This document shows positions 36,340-45,171 of a stretch of DNA of 53,474 bases, in pieces. Source of the DNA: Comamonas sp. GTDB taxonomy: Bacteria; Pseudomonadota; Gammaproteobacteria; Burkholderiales; Burkholderiaceae_C. The DNA lies in the NCBI RefSeq assembly GCF_009360615.1, contig NZ_SPEY01000045.1:1-53474 (forward strand), written 5' to 3'. A program made the position numbers and the translations under genes. Under the pieces are notes generated by a model. The model was not told the origin of the DNA and made no database searches. It saw nothing but the letters and a program-made list of their open reading frames with translations. Within the stretch, counting starts at the first letter, position 1; each line of letters starts with the position of its first letter.

Positions 36340-37098
36340 CTAGTCCTTGAGCTTTTGCTGGGCATAGGTCTGCTGCAGAACCACTATCGAGTTGCGGCGG
36401 CCGTAGGCCAGAGCCGTGATCCGGTACACCACACTGGGTGTCAAATTGAGTGGTAGCAGATTGCTGGAGCCGCCCGTAATGAGTGCCGAGGTTTTGGTGC
36501 TGTCGCTGTAAGGCAGGACTTCTATCCAGTACCAGCCGCCTTTGTTGGGGGCCGTCTCTGACAGGATCGGGTTGGTGGGCTTGCTGCCTGTGCCGGCGGT
36601 GGCCCCGGTGTATTGCCCGTAGCGTGCTCCGACGTTTGCCTTGGTCATGTTGTCCAGCGTCACGGAGTCATTCCAGAAGTCTTGCTTGTCTGCGCGTTTG
36701 GCGCAGAGGCCATGGTCACACATGGTTGCAATCATCTCCGGGGTTCGTGCTGCTGTTGGTGTCTGGTCCGTGAGCATGGACAGCAACGGGCCCACGTCCT
36801 TGGTTTCCAGGGGGATCTTCGCGTTGGTGGTGGTGCGACATACGTCGCCGCTGCCGCTGCAAACGCTGCCGTCAGAGTTTTCTCCGCGGATATCCAGTTC
36901 CGCATCCTGCATCAAAGCCTGCGCTGCTTCAAAGGTGCGCTGGTAGTCGGCATCGTTGCCCACGACCATTTCATTGAACAGCGACGTGCGAGAAGCCCAT
37001 AGCGCCAGCAGCATGGACAGCATGACAAAGACGATGACGACGAACAGGGCAACGCCTTGCTGGGTCTTTCTGGTGTAGGTAAATGGCATGCGTTGCAT
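36340..37098 (-). CDS. pilX: Minor pilin PilX
   Basis: PilX is a tip minor pilin that nucleates the pilus with PilV, PilW, FimU and PilY1. This 252-residue protein has a class III leader, TRKTQQG|VALFVVIVFVML, with Gly at the cleavage site but no Glu at +5 (Val instead). Lack of Glu5 is typical of GspK/PilX-like tip subunits. The region after the helix is NEMVVGNDADYQRTFEAAQA, a common PilX_N sequence. Cysteines fall at CSGSGDVC and MCDHGLC. M1 at 37098 or the ATG at 37089 could be used. It lies between pilW and pilY1. Confidence 0.86.
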   Translation of the reverse strand: MQRMPFTYTRKTQQGVALFVVIVFVMLSMLLALWASRTSLFNEMVVGNDADYQRTFEAAQALMQDAELDIRGENSDGSVCSGSGDVCRTTTNAKIPLETKDVGPLLSMLTDQTPTAARTPEMIATMCDHGLCAKRADKQDFWNDSVTLDNMTKANVGARYGQYTGATAGTGSKPTNPILSETAPNKGGWYWIEVLPYSDSTKTSALITGGSSNLLPLNLTPSVVYRITALAYGRRNSIVVLQQTYAQQKLKD

Positions 37099-37117
37099 GT
37101 CTGTTTCTCGGTCAGGG

Positions 37118-37999
37118 TTAAAGCACCGTGCCGATCAGGCCCTGGCTGCGGAGTTGAAAGACGTTGCGAAAGGCAATGTGCATGCGACGAGCGCGAGTGC
37201 CCGTCAGGCTTGTCATATCCACGGCTCCATTGCAGCCTGTGTAGCTGCTTCCGGCGGGCATATCGATCACTTCGTCGCCGTGTAAAACCAGGCAGACTTC
37301 AACGGCCTGCACCTTGCCCCAGTTGTCGGCACCAACGCTGGTGGCTGATAGGTACTGGATCTTGGTGTTGCCTGGTGCCGAGTTGTCCTGCAGCAGATAG
37401 CGAACCTGGAAGTCGGCAACGTTTTGCACGATGGGCTGGGCTGTTGCGCCATTGCCGGCACATTGCAGCCTGCCATTGCTGAACGTGAAGACGCTCTCCA
37501 GACGTTGGTCGGTGCTGGTGTCGGTCGGGCCGCCAAGGCAATTGCGCACCATCGATTGCGCAGTAGCGCTGTTGAAAACCGCCTCGGTGTAACGGCGGTA
37601 ACCCACGGTCAGGCCCGTGCTGGTTCCTGACAGAGTGTCGCTGGCCGGAGTGAAGCTGTTGCCTGATCCTGAGGCTGCAGCCGAAGCTTCGAAAGCTACC
37701 GGCATCGATGCCGCGATGGCACTGCTTTGTCCTGCGGCATAGTCGAGGTTCAGATAGATGGAGCCGGCCTGGCGCAATTGTTGGCCGATGACTCGCATGG
37801 CATAGGCTGCTTGCTGTTGGATCGCGGTGGCGTCACTGACTGTGCCCGATATGCTGCGCGAGGCCATGAGCGCTCCCATGGCAACGGCCACCACCATCAA
37901 GCCAATGGCAATTCCGACCATGAGTTCGAGCAATGTGACGCCTTGTTGTGAATGCCGATAGGTCGGCTTGATGCTTTGATGGGTGCTGCTGGTGACCAT
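37118..37999 (-). CDS. pilW: Minor pilin PilW
   Basis: PilW is one of the tip minor pilins of the type IVa pilus. The 293-residue protein has the leader and cleavage site SQQG|VTLLELMVGIAIGLMV (Glu at +5), followed by ALMASRSISGTVSDATAIQQ, the usual PilW N-terminal helix. The mature domain is longer than in other minor pilins, as expected for PilW. I prefer the ATG at 37999, preceded by GGGAG at 7 bases; a TTG two codons earlier is less likely. The ATG follows the pilV stop by 2 bases, so translation is probably coupled. Confidence 0.88.
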   Translation of the reverse strand: MVTSSTHQSIKPTYRHSQQGVTLLELMVGIAIGLMVVAVAMGALMASRSISGTVSDATAIQQQAAYAMRVIGQQLRQAGSIYLNLDYAAGQSSAIAASMPVAFEASAAASGSGNSFTPASDTLSGTSTGLTVGYRRYTEAVFNSATAQSMVRNCLGGPTDTSTDQRLESVFTFSNGRLQCAGNGATAQPIVQNVADFQVRYLLQDNSAPGNTKIQYLSATSVGADNWGKVQAVEVCLVLHGDEVIDMPAGSSYTGCNGAVDMTSLTGTRARRMHIAFRNVFQLRSQGLIGTVL

Positions 38000-38001
38000 G
38001 A

Positions 38002-38658
38002 TCAAGCTCCCGGACAGAAGAACTGGGTGGTGCCTCCACCGAGATATGGAGCGCAGCGTGCCGCGACTGCGATGTATTGCAGGTGGCAGACACGGTTGCT
38101 GGGGCAGGTCTGGTCAGATCCCGCGCTGAGTGTTCCGGTGCTGTCGCGGTTCTTGGTGGCATCGATGTTGTCCTTGTAGAAGGCTTTGTCGGTTGCGCTG
38201 GCAATATTTTTTTCGTTTTCGCGCCAGCTGATCATCACTCCCAGCTGGCGACGGTTGGCGTCCACGCTCTCGCCTGAGGCAAGGAAGATGTTGGCCTGCC
38301 CCAGGGGGAGCGTGTTGCTGACACTTTGCTTCCAGATGCCAAGGTCGTAGGCGGTCAGTTGGGTGTGGGTGCAGGCCTGGGTCTGGCAATCACCTGCGAC
38401 CGGCTGGTTGTTGAAGGAAGAGGCGTAGGCCTGCAGGTCGGCCAGCGCATTCGGGTTGACTTTCATGCGCTCGCTGAGATCCTCGATCAGCCGAATGGCC
38501 TGTGCCCGGCGCACTGTGGTCTGGGTATCGGTCAGGGTTCGCATCTGCACCCCCAGGATGCCCAGGATGCCGAGGGCGGAGATGACAATGGCGACCAGGG
38601 ACTCGATGAGGGTAATGCCGCGTTGGCGGGATAGAGATTTGGCTTTCATGGAGTGCAT
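38002..38658 (-). CDS. pilV: Minor pilin PilV
   Basis: PilV is a tip minor pilin. The 218-residue protein has the short leader MHSMKAKSLSRQRG|ITLIESLVAI, with Glu at +5, followed by ISALGILGILGVQMRTL, the typical PilV helix. The C-terminal domain has cysteines at GDCQTQACTHT and in CPSNRVCHLQY. The ATG at 38658 is preferred over 38649 because AGAAG lies 8 bases upstream. Its start overlaps the 3' end of the upstream pilin gene by 13 bases. It is the third gene of the operon. Confidence 0.87.
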   Translation of the reverse strand: MHSMKAKSLSRQRGITLIESLVAIVISALGILGILGVQMRTLTDTQTTVRRAQAIRLIEDLSERMKVNPNALADLQAYASSFNNQPVAGDCQTQACTHTQLTAYDLGIWKQSVSNTLPLGQANIFLASGESVDANRRQLGVMISWRENEKNIASATDKAFYKDNIDATKNRDSTGTLSAGSDQTCPSNRVCHLQYIAVAARCAPYLGGGTTQFFCPGA

Positions 38659-39230
38659 GGGATTTCTTCTGAGGGAATGACGCGGATGCGCCCGCCGGAG
38701 CTCATGCAAAGGCCTAGGGCGGCTGGATTCAGCGTGGATTGGTTGACGGGCACAAGACTGAAGCCTGGCCACTTGCCATCAATCAGACCCCAACGGTTGA
38801 ACTTGATGCTGGCTGCTCCGCTGGTTCGGGTGATCTGTACAGTGGCGGGCGCGTCAAAGCGCTGCAAAACAATCTCGTTCGCTGCGCAGATGCCATTGCC
38901 GTTGCTATCCAGGCAGACAAACCAGCCGCAGTCCCAGTCGCTGCTGTTTTGAGCAGTGATGCAATTGCCGGTTCTGTTGGGGAGTTTTTGCACAGTGATG
39001 TTTCCGCCCCGCTTGATGGCTTCCGAGCGCGCGAAGTACAGCGTCGATTTGAGTTCATCGGTCACCTGCCTGATGCGCCAGCGCTCTATCAATGGCTTGA
39101 AGCTTGGTGCCGCGAGGGCGGCAAGCACGCCCAGGATGGCCAGGGTGAGCAGTAGTTCGATACTGGTCATTCCATGGCTGCTGATTCTCATCAGGTAGTG
39201 ATGAGGCGGAAAGTAAGTCGCGCCATACAT
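38646..39230 (-). CDS. fimU: Minor pilin FimU/FimT-type pseudopilin
   Basis: This GspH/FimT-family pseudopilin probably corresponds to FimU, which links the tip to the fibre. The 194-residue frame has the leader RISSHG|MTSIELLLTLAI (Met +1, Glu +5). After the helix come ERWRIRQVTDELKSTLYFAR and SEAIKRGGNIT. Cysteines are at GNCIT, WDCGWFVCLD, and near GLCMSSG and IPCTP. The ATG at 39230 has a strong SD (GAGGAGGT), giving a longer leader than usual (about 20 residues); a shorter version would start at 39191. It closely resembles the neighbouring fimT product, so which is FimU and which FimT is inferred from order. Confidence 0.78.
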   Translation of the reverse strand: MYGATYFPPHHYLMRISSHGMTSIELLLTLAILGVLAALAAPSFKPLIERWRIRQVTDELKSTLYFARSEAIKRGGNITVQKLPNRTGNCITAQNSSDWDCGWFVCLDSNGNGICAANEIVLQRFDAPATVQITRTSGAASIKFNRWGLIDGKWPGFSLVPVNQSTLNPAALGLCMSSGGRIRVIPSEEIPCTP

Positions 39231-39287
39231 GCCTGTACCTCCTCAATAAACAGTAAGAAATCAAACCATGCGAGGGGCGGGTGGTGT

Positions 39288-39887
39288 CTAGGTGCAGGGA
39301 TCGCTTCCGATATCGAGTCGTTTGATGCGGCCGCTGGCCAGGACGCATAGCTTGGTGGTGTTGGTGCTGCTGGAGCTGGAGGGGTAGATCAGAAAATCGA
39401 AGCTGGTATTGCTGCCAAGGGTGATTTGTCCCCAGCGGTCTATGCTGATGGGGGTGCTGGTATCAATTCCCCGGCCCTGTCCGTCTCTGAGCTGTATGTG
39501 AGTGCGGGAGGGCGCGGATGCCCTTTGCAGATTGGTGGTCGTGGGGGTGCCCGGGGTGGTGCCGGGAGTGGTGAAAAGTACCTGCCAGCCGCAATCCCAC
39601 AATGCCGGGCTGGCGCTGATGTCACTGCAGCCACTGTCGCCGAGAGTACGGACGATGGTGATGTTTCCTCCACGCTTGATGGCTTCTGCGCGTGCGAGGT
39701 ACAGGGTGGATTGCAGCTCCTCTGTAATCTGGCGCATGCGCCAACGCTCGATGAGCGGCGTGAAGCTGGGAACGGCCAGAGCCGCCAGGATGGCGAGGAT
39801 GGTCACGGTCACCATCAGTTCGACGGCGGTGAATCCTCCTTGGGTGTCGTTGTTCCAGACGGTCTTCGGATGGCGCGGGCGTAGCAT
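39288..39887 (-). CDS. fimT: FimT-type pseudopilin, first gene of the pilin operon
   Basis: This 199-residue pseudopilin has a leader ending NDTQGG|FTAVELMVTVTI, cleaved by PilD, with Phe at +1 and Glu at +5. The next segments, ERWRMRQITEELQSTLYLAR and AEAIKRGGNIT, closely match the next gene downstream, so the pair looks like a tandem duplication. The globular part has Cys pairs at GCSD and WDCGW and a Ser-rich stretch (SSSSSTNTT). In other species FimT binds DNA and takes part in natural transformation; whether this one does is not shown. GGAG lies very close to the ATG. Confidence 0.78.
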   Translation of the reverse strand: MLRPRHPKTVWNNDTQGGFTAVELMVTVTILAILAALAVPSFTPLIERWRMRQITEELQSTLYLARAEAIKRGGNITIVRTLGDSGCSDISASPALWDCGWQVLFTTPGTTPGTPTTTNLQRASAPSRTHIQLRDGQGRGIDTSTPISIDRWGQITLGSNTSFDFLIYPSSSSSTNTTKLCVLASGRIKRLDIGSDPCT

Positions 39888-39986
39888 TCTCCGATGCTAG
39901 GCCAGGTAGGAGTGTGCGAGGGGATCGTTCCGGATGAATGGCGGCTGACTGGAGATGAGTGGTGCCGCTTGCCCGTCTTGGCGCGA

Positions 39987-40274
39987 CTAGAGGCGTCGGC
40001 CTCTGGGAGGAGGTCGGGTGTATCCCGCACAGGCTCCGGAGTTGGGCCTGCCCTGGCATTCCCGATACAGTCGTCTGTCGCGTTCGGCGGTGGTTTCCTC
40101 CGAGCTGCTGCGGCTGTTCTGAATCTTGATCTTGTTGCCATGCTTTTTGGCGGCCTTGTGGCCGCGTTCGCCCCCTGCACTGGCCGCGAGTGCGGGCAGA
40201 TGGGCAAGCGCAACTGTCGCCAGTGCTGCGGTGCAGAGATGGGCAAGCAGGTGGCGTCGGTGCAGTCGGATCAT
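39987..40274 (-). CDS. Small basic secreted protein, function unknown
   Basis: This 95-residue protein begins MIRLHRRHLLAHLCTAALAT and has a signal-peptide-like hydrophobic segment to about residue 30 (HLPALAA|SAG). The mature part is rich in Lys, Arg, Glu and Ser (GERGHKAAKKHGNKIKIQN), then EETTAERDRRLYRECQGRPN, with a Cys near the end (GACAGYTRPPP) and another at REC. These two cysteines could form a disulphide. It is upstream of fimT on the same strand but separated by 99 bases, so membership of the pilin operon is unclear. The function is unknown. Confidence 0.6.
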   Translation of the reverse strand: MIRLHRRHLLAHLCTAALATVALAHLPALAASAGGERGHKAAKKHGNKIKIQNSRSSSEETTAERDRRLYRECQGRPNSGACAGYTRPPPRGRRL

Positions 40275-40395
40275 GGCGCGTTCCGGGTCGGAGGTGATGA
40301 CGCATTGTCAGTGCCAGACACTGGCGTCGGCAAGCGGGTTTGCCTGCCTGAATCTGAGGCTGGCCATGCTGCAGCATGGGGAATAAATCAGCTCT

Positions 40396-40404
40396 TGATA
40401 TAAT
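40396..40404 (+). promoter_or_regulatory. Extended -10 promoter for rpsO
   Basis: TGATATAAT (40396-40404) is a perfect TATAAT box with a TGn extension, 104 bases before the rpsO ATG. The -35 region is weak, which is common for extended -10 promoters. Confidence 0.65.
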
Positions 40405-40507
40405 TGCCTGGTTTTGCATGGTGCAAGACGCACGCTGAGGCCTTTCCAGTCTTGGCGCAAGTAACCAAGGTCCTCCCCGCCGAGGGCCAAATCCCAAGGA
40501 AAACAAA

Positions 40508-40774
40508 ATGATCGCTGCCGATAAGAAGGCTGAAGTTGTCAAGGCCAATGCCCGTTCCGAAAACGACACTGGTAGCCCCGAAGTGCAAGTGGCTCTGCTG
40601 ACAGCTCGCATCAACGAACTGACTCCCCACTTCAAGGCTAACGCCAAGGACCACCACGGTCGCCGCGGTCTGCTGCGCATGGTGAGCCGCCGCCGCAAGC
40701 TGCTGGACTACCTGAAGTCCAAGGACGCTGACCGCTACACCGCACTGATCGCCAAGCTGGGCCTGCGCAAGTAA
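40508..40774 (+). CDS. rpsO: 30S ribosomal protein S15
   Basis: S15 is an early-binding small-subunit protein that contacts helices 20 to 22 of 16S rRNA and bridges to the 50S. The 88-residue protein has the family sequence [20 protein letters not shown], then [20 protein letters not shown] and [25 protein letters not shown] precedes the ATG at good spacing. A strong terminator follows, then the pnp leader. The rpsO-pnp order is conserved, and in E. coli both transcripts are autoregulated. Confidence 0.98.
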   Translation: MIAADKKAEVVKANARSENDTGSPEVQVALLTARINELTPHFKANAKDHHGRRGLLRMVSRRRKLLDYLKSKDADRYTALIAKLGLRK

Positions 40775-40790
40775 GCACTGTGAAAGATCG

Positions 40791-40828
40791 AAACGCCTGA
40801 GTTAGATTGCCTAGCTCAGGCGTTTTTT
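40791..40828 (+). terminator. Intrinsic terminator after rpsO
   Basis: AAACGCCTGAGTTAG (40791-40805) pairs with CTAGCTCAGGCGTTT (40811-40825), with one G-T wobble and a 5-base loop, followed by a T run to 40828. In other bacteria read-through here joins rpsO to pnp. Confidence 0.93.
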
Positions 40829-40833
40829 ACTTC

Positions 40834-40959
40834 GGAGTTCGCAAAACAGAGCGAAGCTGTGTCATTCCAATGCTTCACTATTCATAGCGTTTAGCGCAGC
40901 ACTGGAATGGCATCGTGTTCTGTTTGCACTCCAAATCAAGACTGGATGAACGCATCCAG
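40834..40959 (+). promoter_or_regulatory. Structured pnp leader: long stem-loop plus second hairpin
   Basis: GGAGT and then GCAAAACAGA (40834-40850) pair with TCTGTTTGC and ACTCC (about 40919-40932), with one bulged A. An inner helix pairs TGTCATTCCAATGC (40860-40873) with GCACTGGAATGGCA (40899-40912) at nearly all positions. CTGGATG (40942-40948) and CATCCAG (40953-40959) form a second hairpin, 10 bases before the pnp SD. E. coli pnp has RNase III-cut stem-loops in its leader through which PNPase controls itself; this structure is a candidate equivalent. Confidence 0.55.
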
Positions 40960-40979
40960 CTATTCATAAAGGAGTCAAT

Positions 40980-43232
40980 ATGACCATGTTCAACAAAGTT
41001 ACCAAGACTTTCCAGTGGGGCCAGCATACGGTCACCATGGAAACCGGCGAAATCGCGCGTCAGGCCTCCGGCGCCGTGCTGGTCAACATCGACGACACCG
41101 TGGTGCTGGCCACGGTCGTGGGTTCCAAGATCGCCAAGGCCGGCCAGGACTTCTTTCCCCTGACCGTCGACTACATCGAGAAGACCTACGCCGCCGGCAA
41201 GATCCCCGGCAGCTTCTTCAAGCGCGAAGCCAAGCCTTCCGAGCTGGAGACGCTGACTTCGCGTCTGATCGACCGTCCCATCCGTCCTCTGTTCCCCGAA
41301 GGCTTCTACAACGACGTGCATGTGGTCATCCACACCATTTCGCTGAATCCCGAAGTCGACGCCGACATTGCGGCCATGATCGCCACGTCGGCGGCCCTGG
41401 CCGTGTCCGGCATTCCCTTCAGCGGCCCCATCGGTGCTGCTCGCGTGGGCTATATCAACGGCGAATATGTGCTGAATCCCGGTCAGACCCAGCGCAAGGA
41501 TTCGCTGATGGATCTGGTCGTTGCCGGTACCGAATCCGCCGTGCTGATGGTGGAGTCCGAAGCCCTGCAGCTGCCTGAAGAAGTGATGCTGGGTGCCGTG
41601 GTGTTCGGCCATGAGCAGGGCAAGATCGCCATCGACGCCATCCATGACCTGGTGCGCGAAGGTGGCAAGCCCGCATGGGACTGGACCGCTCCCGCCAAGG
41701 ATGAAGCGCTGATCGCCAAGGTCACAGAGCTGGGCGAAGCCAAGCTGCGCGCCGCGTACCAGGAGCGCAACAAGCAGGTGCGTACCCTGGCCTGCCGCAC
41801 GGCTTACGCCGATGTCAAGGCGGCTCTGACCGAGCAGGGTCTGGCATTCGACGGTGTCAAGGTCGAAGGCATGCTGTTCGATATCGAGGCCCGCATCGTG
41901 CGTTCGCAGATCCTGGCAGGTGAGCCCCGTATCGACGGCCGCGACACCCGTACCGTACGCCCCATCGAAATCCGCTCCTCGGTGCTGCCCCGCACCCACG
42001 GCTCCGCATTGTTCACGCGCGGTGAAACCCAGGCCCTGGTGATCTCCACGCTGGGTACCGAGCGCGATGCACAGAAGATCGACGCGCTGGCTGGCGAGTT
42101 CGAGGACCGCTTCCTGTTCCACTACAACATGCCTCCCTTTGCGACCGGCGAAGTGGGCCGCATGGGCTCGACCAAGCGCCGTGAAATCGGCCACGGTCGT
42201 CTGGCCAAGCGCGCTCTGGCTGCTTGCCTGCCGACCAAGGAAGAGTTCCCCTACACCATCCGGGTGGTGTCGGAAATCACCGAGTCCAACGGCTCCTCGT
42301 CCATGGCTTCCGTCTGCGGCGGCTGCCTGTCCATGATGGACGCCGGCGTGCCCATGAAGGCACATGTGGCCGGTATCGCCATGGGTCTGATCAAGGAAGA
42401 CAACAAGTTCGCCGTGCTGACCGACATCCTGGGTGACGAAGATCACCTGGGCGACATGGACTTCAAGGTGGCTGGTACCACCAATGGCATCACTGCCCTG
42501 CAGATGGACATCAAGATCCAGGGCATCACCAAGGAAATCATGCAGGTCGCCCTGGCTCAGGCCAAGGAAGCGCGCATGCACATCCTGGGCAAGATGCAGG
42601 AAGCCATGGGTGAAGCCAAGACCGAAGTCTCCAGCTTCGCGCCCAAGCTCTACACCATGAAGATCAACCCCGAGAAGATCCGTGACGTGATCGGCAAGGG
42701 CGGCGCCACCATCCGTGCGCTGACCGAAGAGACCGGCACCCAGATCAACATCGAGGAAGACGGCACCATCACCATTGCCGCCACCGACGGCGCCAAGGCC
42801 GAAGCCGCCAAGCTGCGCATCGAGCAGATCACGGCCGAAGTCGAAATCGGCAAGGTCTACGAAGGCCCCATCGTCAAGATCCTGGAATTCGGTGCCCTGG
42901 TCAATCTGCTGCCCGGCAAGGACGGTCTGCTGCATATCAGCCAGATCGCCCACGAACGCGTGGAAAAGGTCACCGACTACCTGCAGGAGGGTCAAGTGGT
43001 CAAGGTCAAGGTTCTGGAAACCGACGACAAGGGTCGTGTCAAGCTCTCGATGAAGGCGCTGACCGAGCGTCCTGCCGGCATGCCCGAGCGCGAGCCGCGC
43101 GAGCCTCGTGAACCCCGTGGCGATCGCGAGTACCGTGAACGCGCTCCTCGCCAGAATCGCGAACCCCGTGAAAACCGCGAGCCGCGCGAGAGCCGTGCAA
43201 CTGCCGACGAGCAGCAGCAACAGCAGCAGTAA
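40980..43232 (+). CDS. pnp: Polyribonucleotide nucleotidyltransferase (PNPase)
   Basis: PNPase degrades RNA 3' to 5' by phosphorolysis and is a core part of the degradosome. The 750-residue protein has two RNase PH domains (first with [20 protein letters not shown] and [11 protein letters not shown]; second with [31 protein letters not shown] and [15 protein letters not shown]), a KH domain ([14 protein letters not shown], near residue 565) and an S1 domain ([20 protein letters not shown]). The C-terminal tail is an unusual Arg/Glu/Pro-rich repeat ([14 protein letters not shown]), ending in Gln runs. AAGGAG precedes the ATG. It follows the structured leader. Confidence 0.97.
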   Translation: MTMFNKVTKTFQWGQHTVTMETGEIARQASGAVLVNIDDTVVLATVVGSKIAKAGQDFFPLTVDYIEKTYAAGKIPGSFFKREAKPSELETLTSRLIDRPIRPLFPEGFYNDVHVVIHTISLNPEVDADIAAMIATSAALAVSGIPFSGPIGAARVGYINGEYVLNPGQTQRKDSLMDLVVAGTESAVLMVESEALQLPEEVMLGAVVFGHEQGKIAIDAIHDLVREGGKPAWDWTAPAKDEALIAKVTELGEAKLRAAYQERNKQVRTLACRTAYADVKAALTEQGLAFDGVKVEGMLFDIEARIVRSQILAGEPRIDGRDTRTVRPIEIRSSVLPRTHGSALFTRGETQALVISTLGTERDAQKIDALAGEFEDRFLFHYNMPPFATGEVGRMGSTKRREIGHGRLAKRALAACLPTKEEFPYTIRVVSEITESNGSSSMASVCGGCLSMMDAGVPMKAHVAGIAMGLIKEDNKFAVLTDILGDEDHLGDMDFKVAGTTNGITALQMDIKIQGITKEIMQVALAQAKEARMHILGKMQEAMGEAKTEVSSFAPKLYTMKINPEKIRDVIGKGGATIRALTEETGTQINIEEDGTITIAATDGAKAEAAKLRIEQITAEVEIGKVYEGPIVKILEFGALVNLLPGKDGLLHISQIAHERVEKVTDYLQEGQVVKVKVLETDDKGRVKLSMKALTERPAGMPEREPREPREPRGDREYRERAPRQNREPRENREPRESRATADEQQQQQQ

Positions 43233-43240
43233 TGGCTGAG

Positions 43241-43272
43241 CAGGAGGTCGCCGTGAGGCGGTCTCCTGTTTT
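43241..43272 (+). terminator. Intrinsic terminator after pnp
   Basis: CAGGAGGTCGCC (43241-43252) pairs with GGCGGTCTCCTG (43257-43268), with two G-U wobbles and a GTGA loop, followed by TTTT. It lies 8 bases after the pnp stop. Confidence 0.82.
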
Positions 43273-43299
43273 GTCGTTTGCTGGATGATCCTGATCTTG

Positions 43300-43334
43300 T
43301 AGCTGCTAGCGCTTTCTGCATAAGCGTTTGAGCC
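43300..43334. repeat. Dispersed imperfect palindrome, copy 5
   Basis: TAGCTGCTAGCGCTT (43300-43314) and AAGCGTTTGAGC (43322-43333) match the family pattern with a short loop TCTGCAT. It lies between the pnp terminator and the quinone oxidoreductase gene. Confidence 0.65.
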
Positions 43335-43363
43335 TGAATTCTTTGATAAAGCAAAGCCTGACT

Positions 43364-44371
43364 ATGGAAGCCAACACAATGCGAGCCGTGGAGATCACCG
43401 GCTATGGTGCGCCAGACGTGCTGCGCATGGGTGTACGTCCCGTGCCGGCGGCGGCACAAGGGGAGGTGCTGATTCGCGTTGCCGCCAGCGGCATCAATCG
43501 GCCCGATGTGCTGCAGCGCAAAGGTCATTACGCGCCACCTCCCGGTGCCTCCGATCTGCCGGGGCTTGAGGTGGCGGGTGTGATCGTGGCGGGTGACGAG
43601 GCTGCCATGCGCAATGCCGGCTTCAAGCTCGGCGACCGCGTCTGTGCGCTGGTGGCGGGCGGTGGCTATGCAAGTTTCTGTGCGGCGCCCGTGGCCCAGT
43701 GTCTGCCGGTGCCGGCGGGTTTCAGCGATGTCCAGGCCGCGGCCTTGCCGGAGACCTTTTTCACGGTCTGGAGCAATGTGTTTGACCGGGGAGCTCTGCA
43801 GCCTGGTGAGACCTTGCTGGTGCAGGGCGGCAGCAGCGGCATTGGCGTGACGGCGATTCAGCTGGCCAAGGCCTGGGGCGCGAAGGTCATTGTCACGGCG
43901 GGCAGTGATGCCAAGTGTGACGACTGCCTCAAGCTCGGAGCCGATCACGCCATCAACTACAAGACCCAGGACTTCGCGGCAGAAGTGCTGCGCATCACGG
44001 CCGGGGAGGGCGTCAATGTCATTCTCGACATGGTGGCCGGAAACTATGTGGCGCGCGAGGTGCAATGTCTGGCTCCTGACGGCCGGCTGGTCATCATCGC
44101 AGTGCAGGGCGGCGTCAAGGCCGAGTTCGATGCCGGCCTGGTGCTGCGCAAGCGACTGACCGTGACCGGCTCCACGCTGCGTCCGCGCTCCGTGGCCTTC
44201 AAGGCGGCGATCGCCGAGGCGCTCAAGCGCAATGTCTGGCCCCTGCTGGAGTCGGGTCGGGTGCGCCCTGCCATTTATCGTGAATTCGATGCTGCCGATG
44301 CGGCGCAGGCTCATGCGCTGATGGAATCCAGCCAGCACACCGGAAAAATCGTTTTGACTTGGGAAACATGA
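43364..44371 (+). CDS. NAD(P)H quinone oxidoreductase (zeta-crystallin type)
   Basis: This 335-residue medium-chain dehydrogenase/reductase belongs to the zinc-independent quinone oxidoreductase class, which reduces quinones with NAD(P)H. It has the N-terminal barrel ([17 protein letters not shown]), [45 protein letters not shown] and the Rossmann segment [20 protein letters not shown], and later [20 protein letters not shown]. The start may be ATG 43364 or ATG 43379, the latter having GGAAG 8 bases upstream. The stop overlaps the tpiA start (ATGA), so the two are coupled. The pnp-qor-tpiA-secG order is conserved in betaproteobacteria. Confidence 0.88.
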   Translation: MEANTMRAVEITGYGAPDVLRMGVRPVPAAAQGEVLIRVAASGINRPDVLQRKGHYAPPPGASDLPGLEVAGVIVAGDEAAMRNAGFKLGDRVCALVAGGGYASFCAAPVAQCLPVPAGFSDVQAAALPETFFTVWSNVFDRGALQPGETLLVQGGSSGIGVTAIQLAKAWGAKVIVTAGSDAKCDDCLKLGADHAINYKTQDFAAEVLRITAGEGVNVILDMVAGNYVAREVQCLAPDGRLVIIAVQGGVKAEFDAGLVLRKRLTVTGSTLRPRSVAFKAAIAEALKRNVWPLLESGRVRPAIYREFDAADAAQAHALMESSQHTGKIVLTWET

Positions 44372-45114
44372 AGCAAAAACTCATTGTTGGCAACTGGAAG
44401 ATGAACGGCAGCCTGGCTGCCAATGCCGCTTTGCTGCAGGCCATCAAGCAGGGGTTGCCTGCTGGCAACAAGGCGGGGGTGGCTGTGGCTGCTCCTGCGC
44501 CCTACCTGGCTCAGGTCCAGGCGGAACTTGCAGGTACCTCGATCGGTCTGGGCGCGCAGGATGTGTCCCAGCACGAGCAGGGCGCCTACACGGGTGAGGC
44601 TTCGGCCTCCATGCTCAAGGAATTTGGCGTGCGCTATGCGCTGGTCGGTCACTCCGAGCGTCGTCAGTACCATGGCGAGACGGACGCGGTGGTTGCCGCC
44701 AAGGCCCAGGCTGCGCTGGCCAAGGGCATCACACCCATCGTCTGCGTGGGCGAGACCCTGGCGGAGCGTGAAGCGGGCCAGACCGAGGCAGTGGTCAAGC
44801 GTCAGCTGGCGGCCGTGATTCATCAGGTCGGTCACTGCGTGAGCGAGCTGGTGGTCGCCTATGAGCCTGTCTGGGCCATCGGTACCGGCAAGACCGCCAC
44901 CCCCGAGCAGGCGCAGCAGGTTCACGCCGTGTTGCGAGCGCAGCTGGCAGCAGCCAGCGACAAGGCCGGTCGCGTGCCTCTGCTCTACGGCGGCAGCATG
45001 AATGCGGGCAATGCGGCGCAGCTGCTGGCTCAGGCCGACATTGACGGCGGCCTGATCGGTGGCGCGGCTCTCAAGGCCCCGGATTTCCTCACCATTATTG
45101 CGGCAGCGCAATAA
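44368..45114 (+). CDS. tpiA: Triosephosphate isomerase
   Basis: TpiA interconverts dihydroxyacetone phosphate and glyceraldehyde 3-phosphate in glycolysis and gluconeogenesis. The 248-residue protein has the TIM-barrel motifs [11 protein letters not shown] (catalytic Lys near residue 12), [16 protein letters not shown] (catalytic His), the catalytic Glu in [20 protein letters not shown], and [15 protein letters not shown] with [13 protein letters not shown]. The ATG overlaps the upstream stop by four bases. It is followed by secG, after a short gap with a hairpin. Confidence 0.97.
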   Translation: MKQKLIVGNWKMNGSLAANAALLQAIKQGLPAGNKAGVAVAAPAPYLAQVQAELAGTSIGLGAQDVSQHEQGAYTGEASASMLKEFGVRYALVGHSERRQYHGETDAVVAAKAQAALAKGITPIVCVGETLAEREAGQTEAVVKRQLAAVIHQVGHCVSELVVAYEPVWAIGTGKTATPEQAQQVHAVLRAQLAAASDKAGRVPLLYGGSMNAGNAAQLLAQADIDGGLIGGAALKAPDFLTIIAAAQ

Positions 45115-45121
45115 TTCGTCT

Positions 45122-45143
45122 GCACTGCACCTCGGTGCGGTGC
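45122..45143 (+). other. Small hairpin between tpiA and secG
   Basis: GCACTGCAC (45122-45130) and GTGCGGTGC (45135-45143) pair at nine positions, one a T-G wobble, around CTCG. There is no T run, so it is more likely an RNA processing or stability element than a terminator. Confidence 0.5.
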
Positions 45144-45171
45144 GCAATGATTCAGATTTTTAGGTTTTGAT

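Noticed and set aside
32189..39887. Considered as a novel secretion or surface system
   Set aside because: Gene order, leaders and PilY1 features fit the known type IV pilus minor-pilin operon.
40878..43220. 780-residue minus-strand frame opposite pnp
   Set aside because: Shadow of pnp in a GC-rich genome; no protein features.
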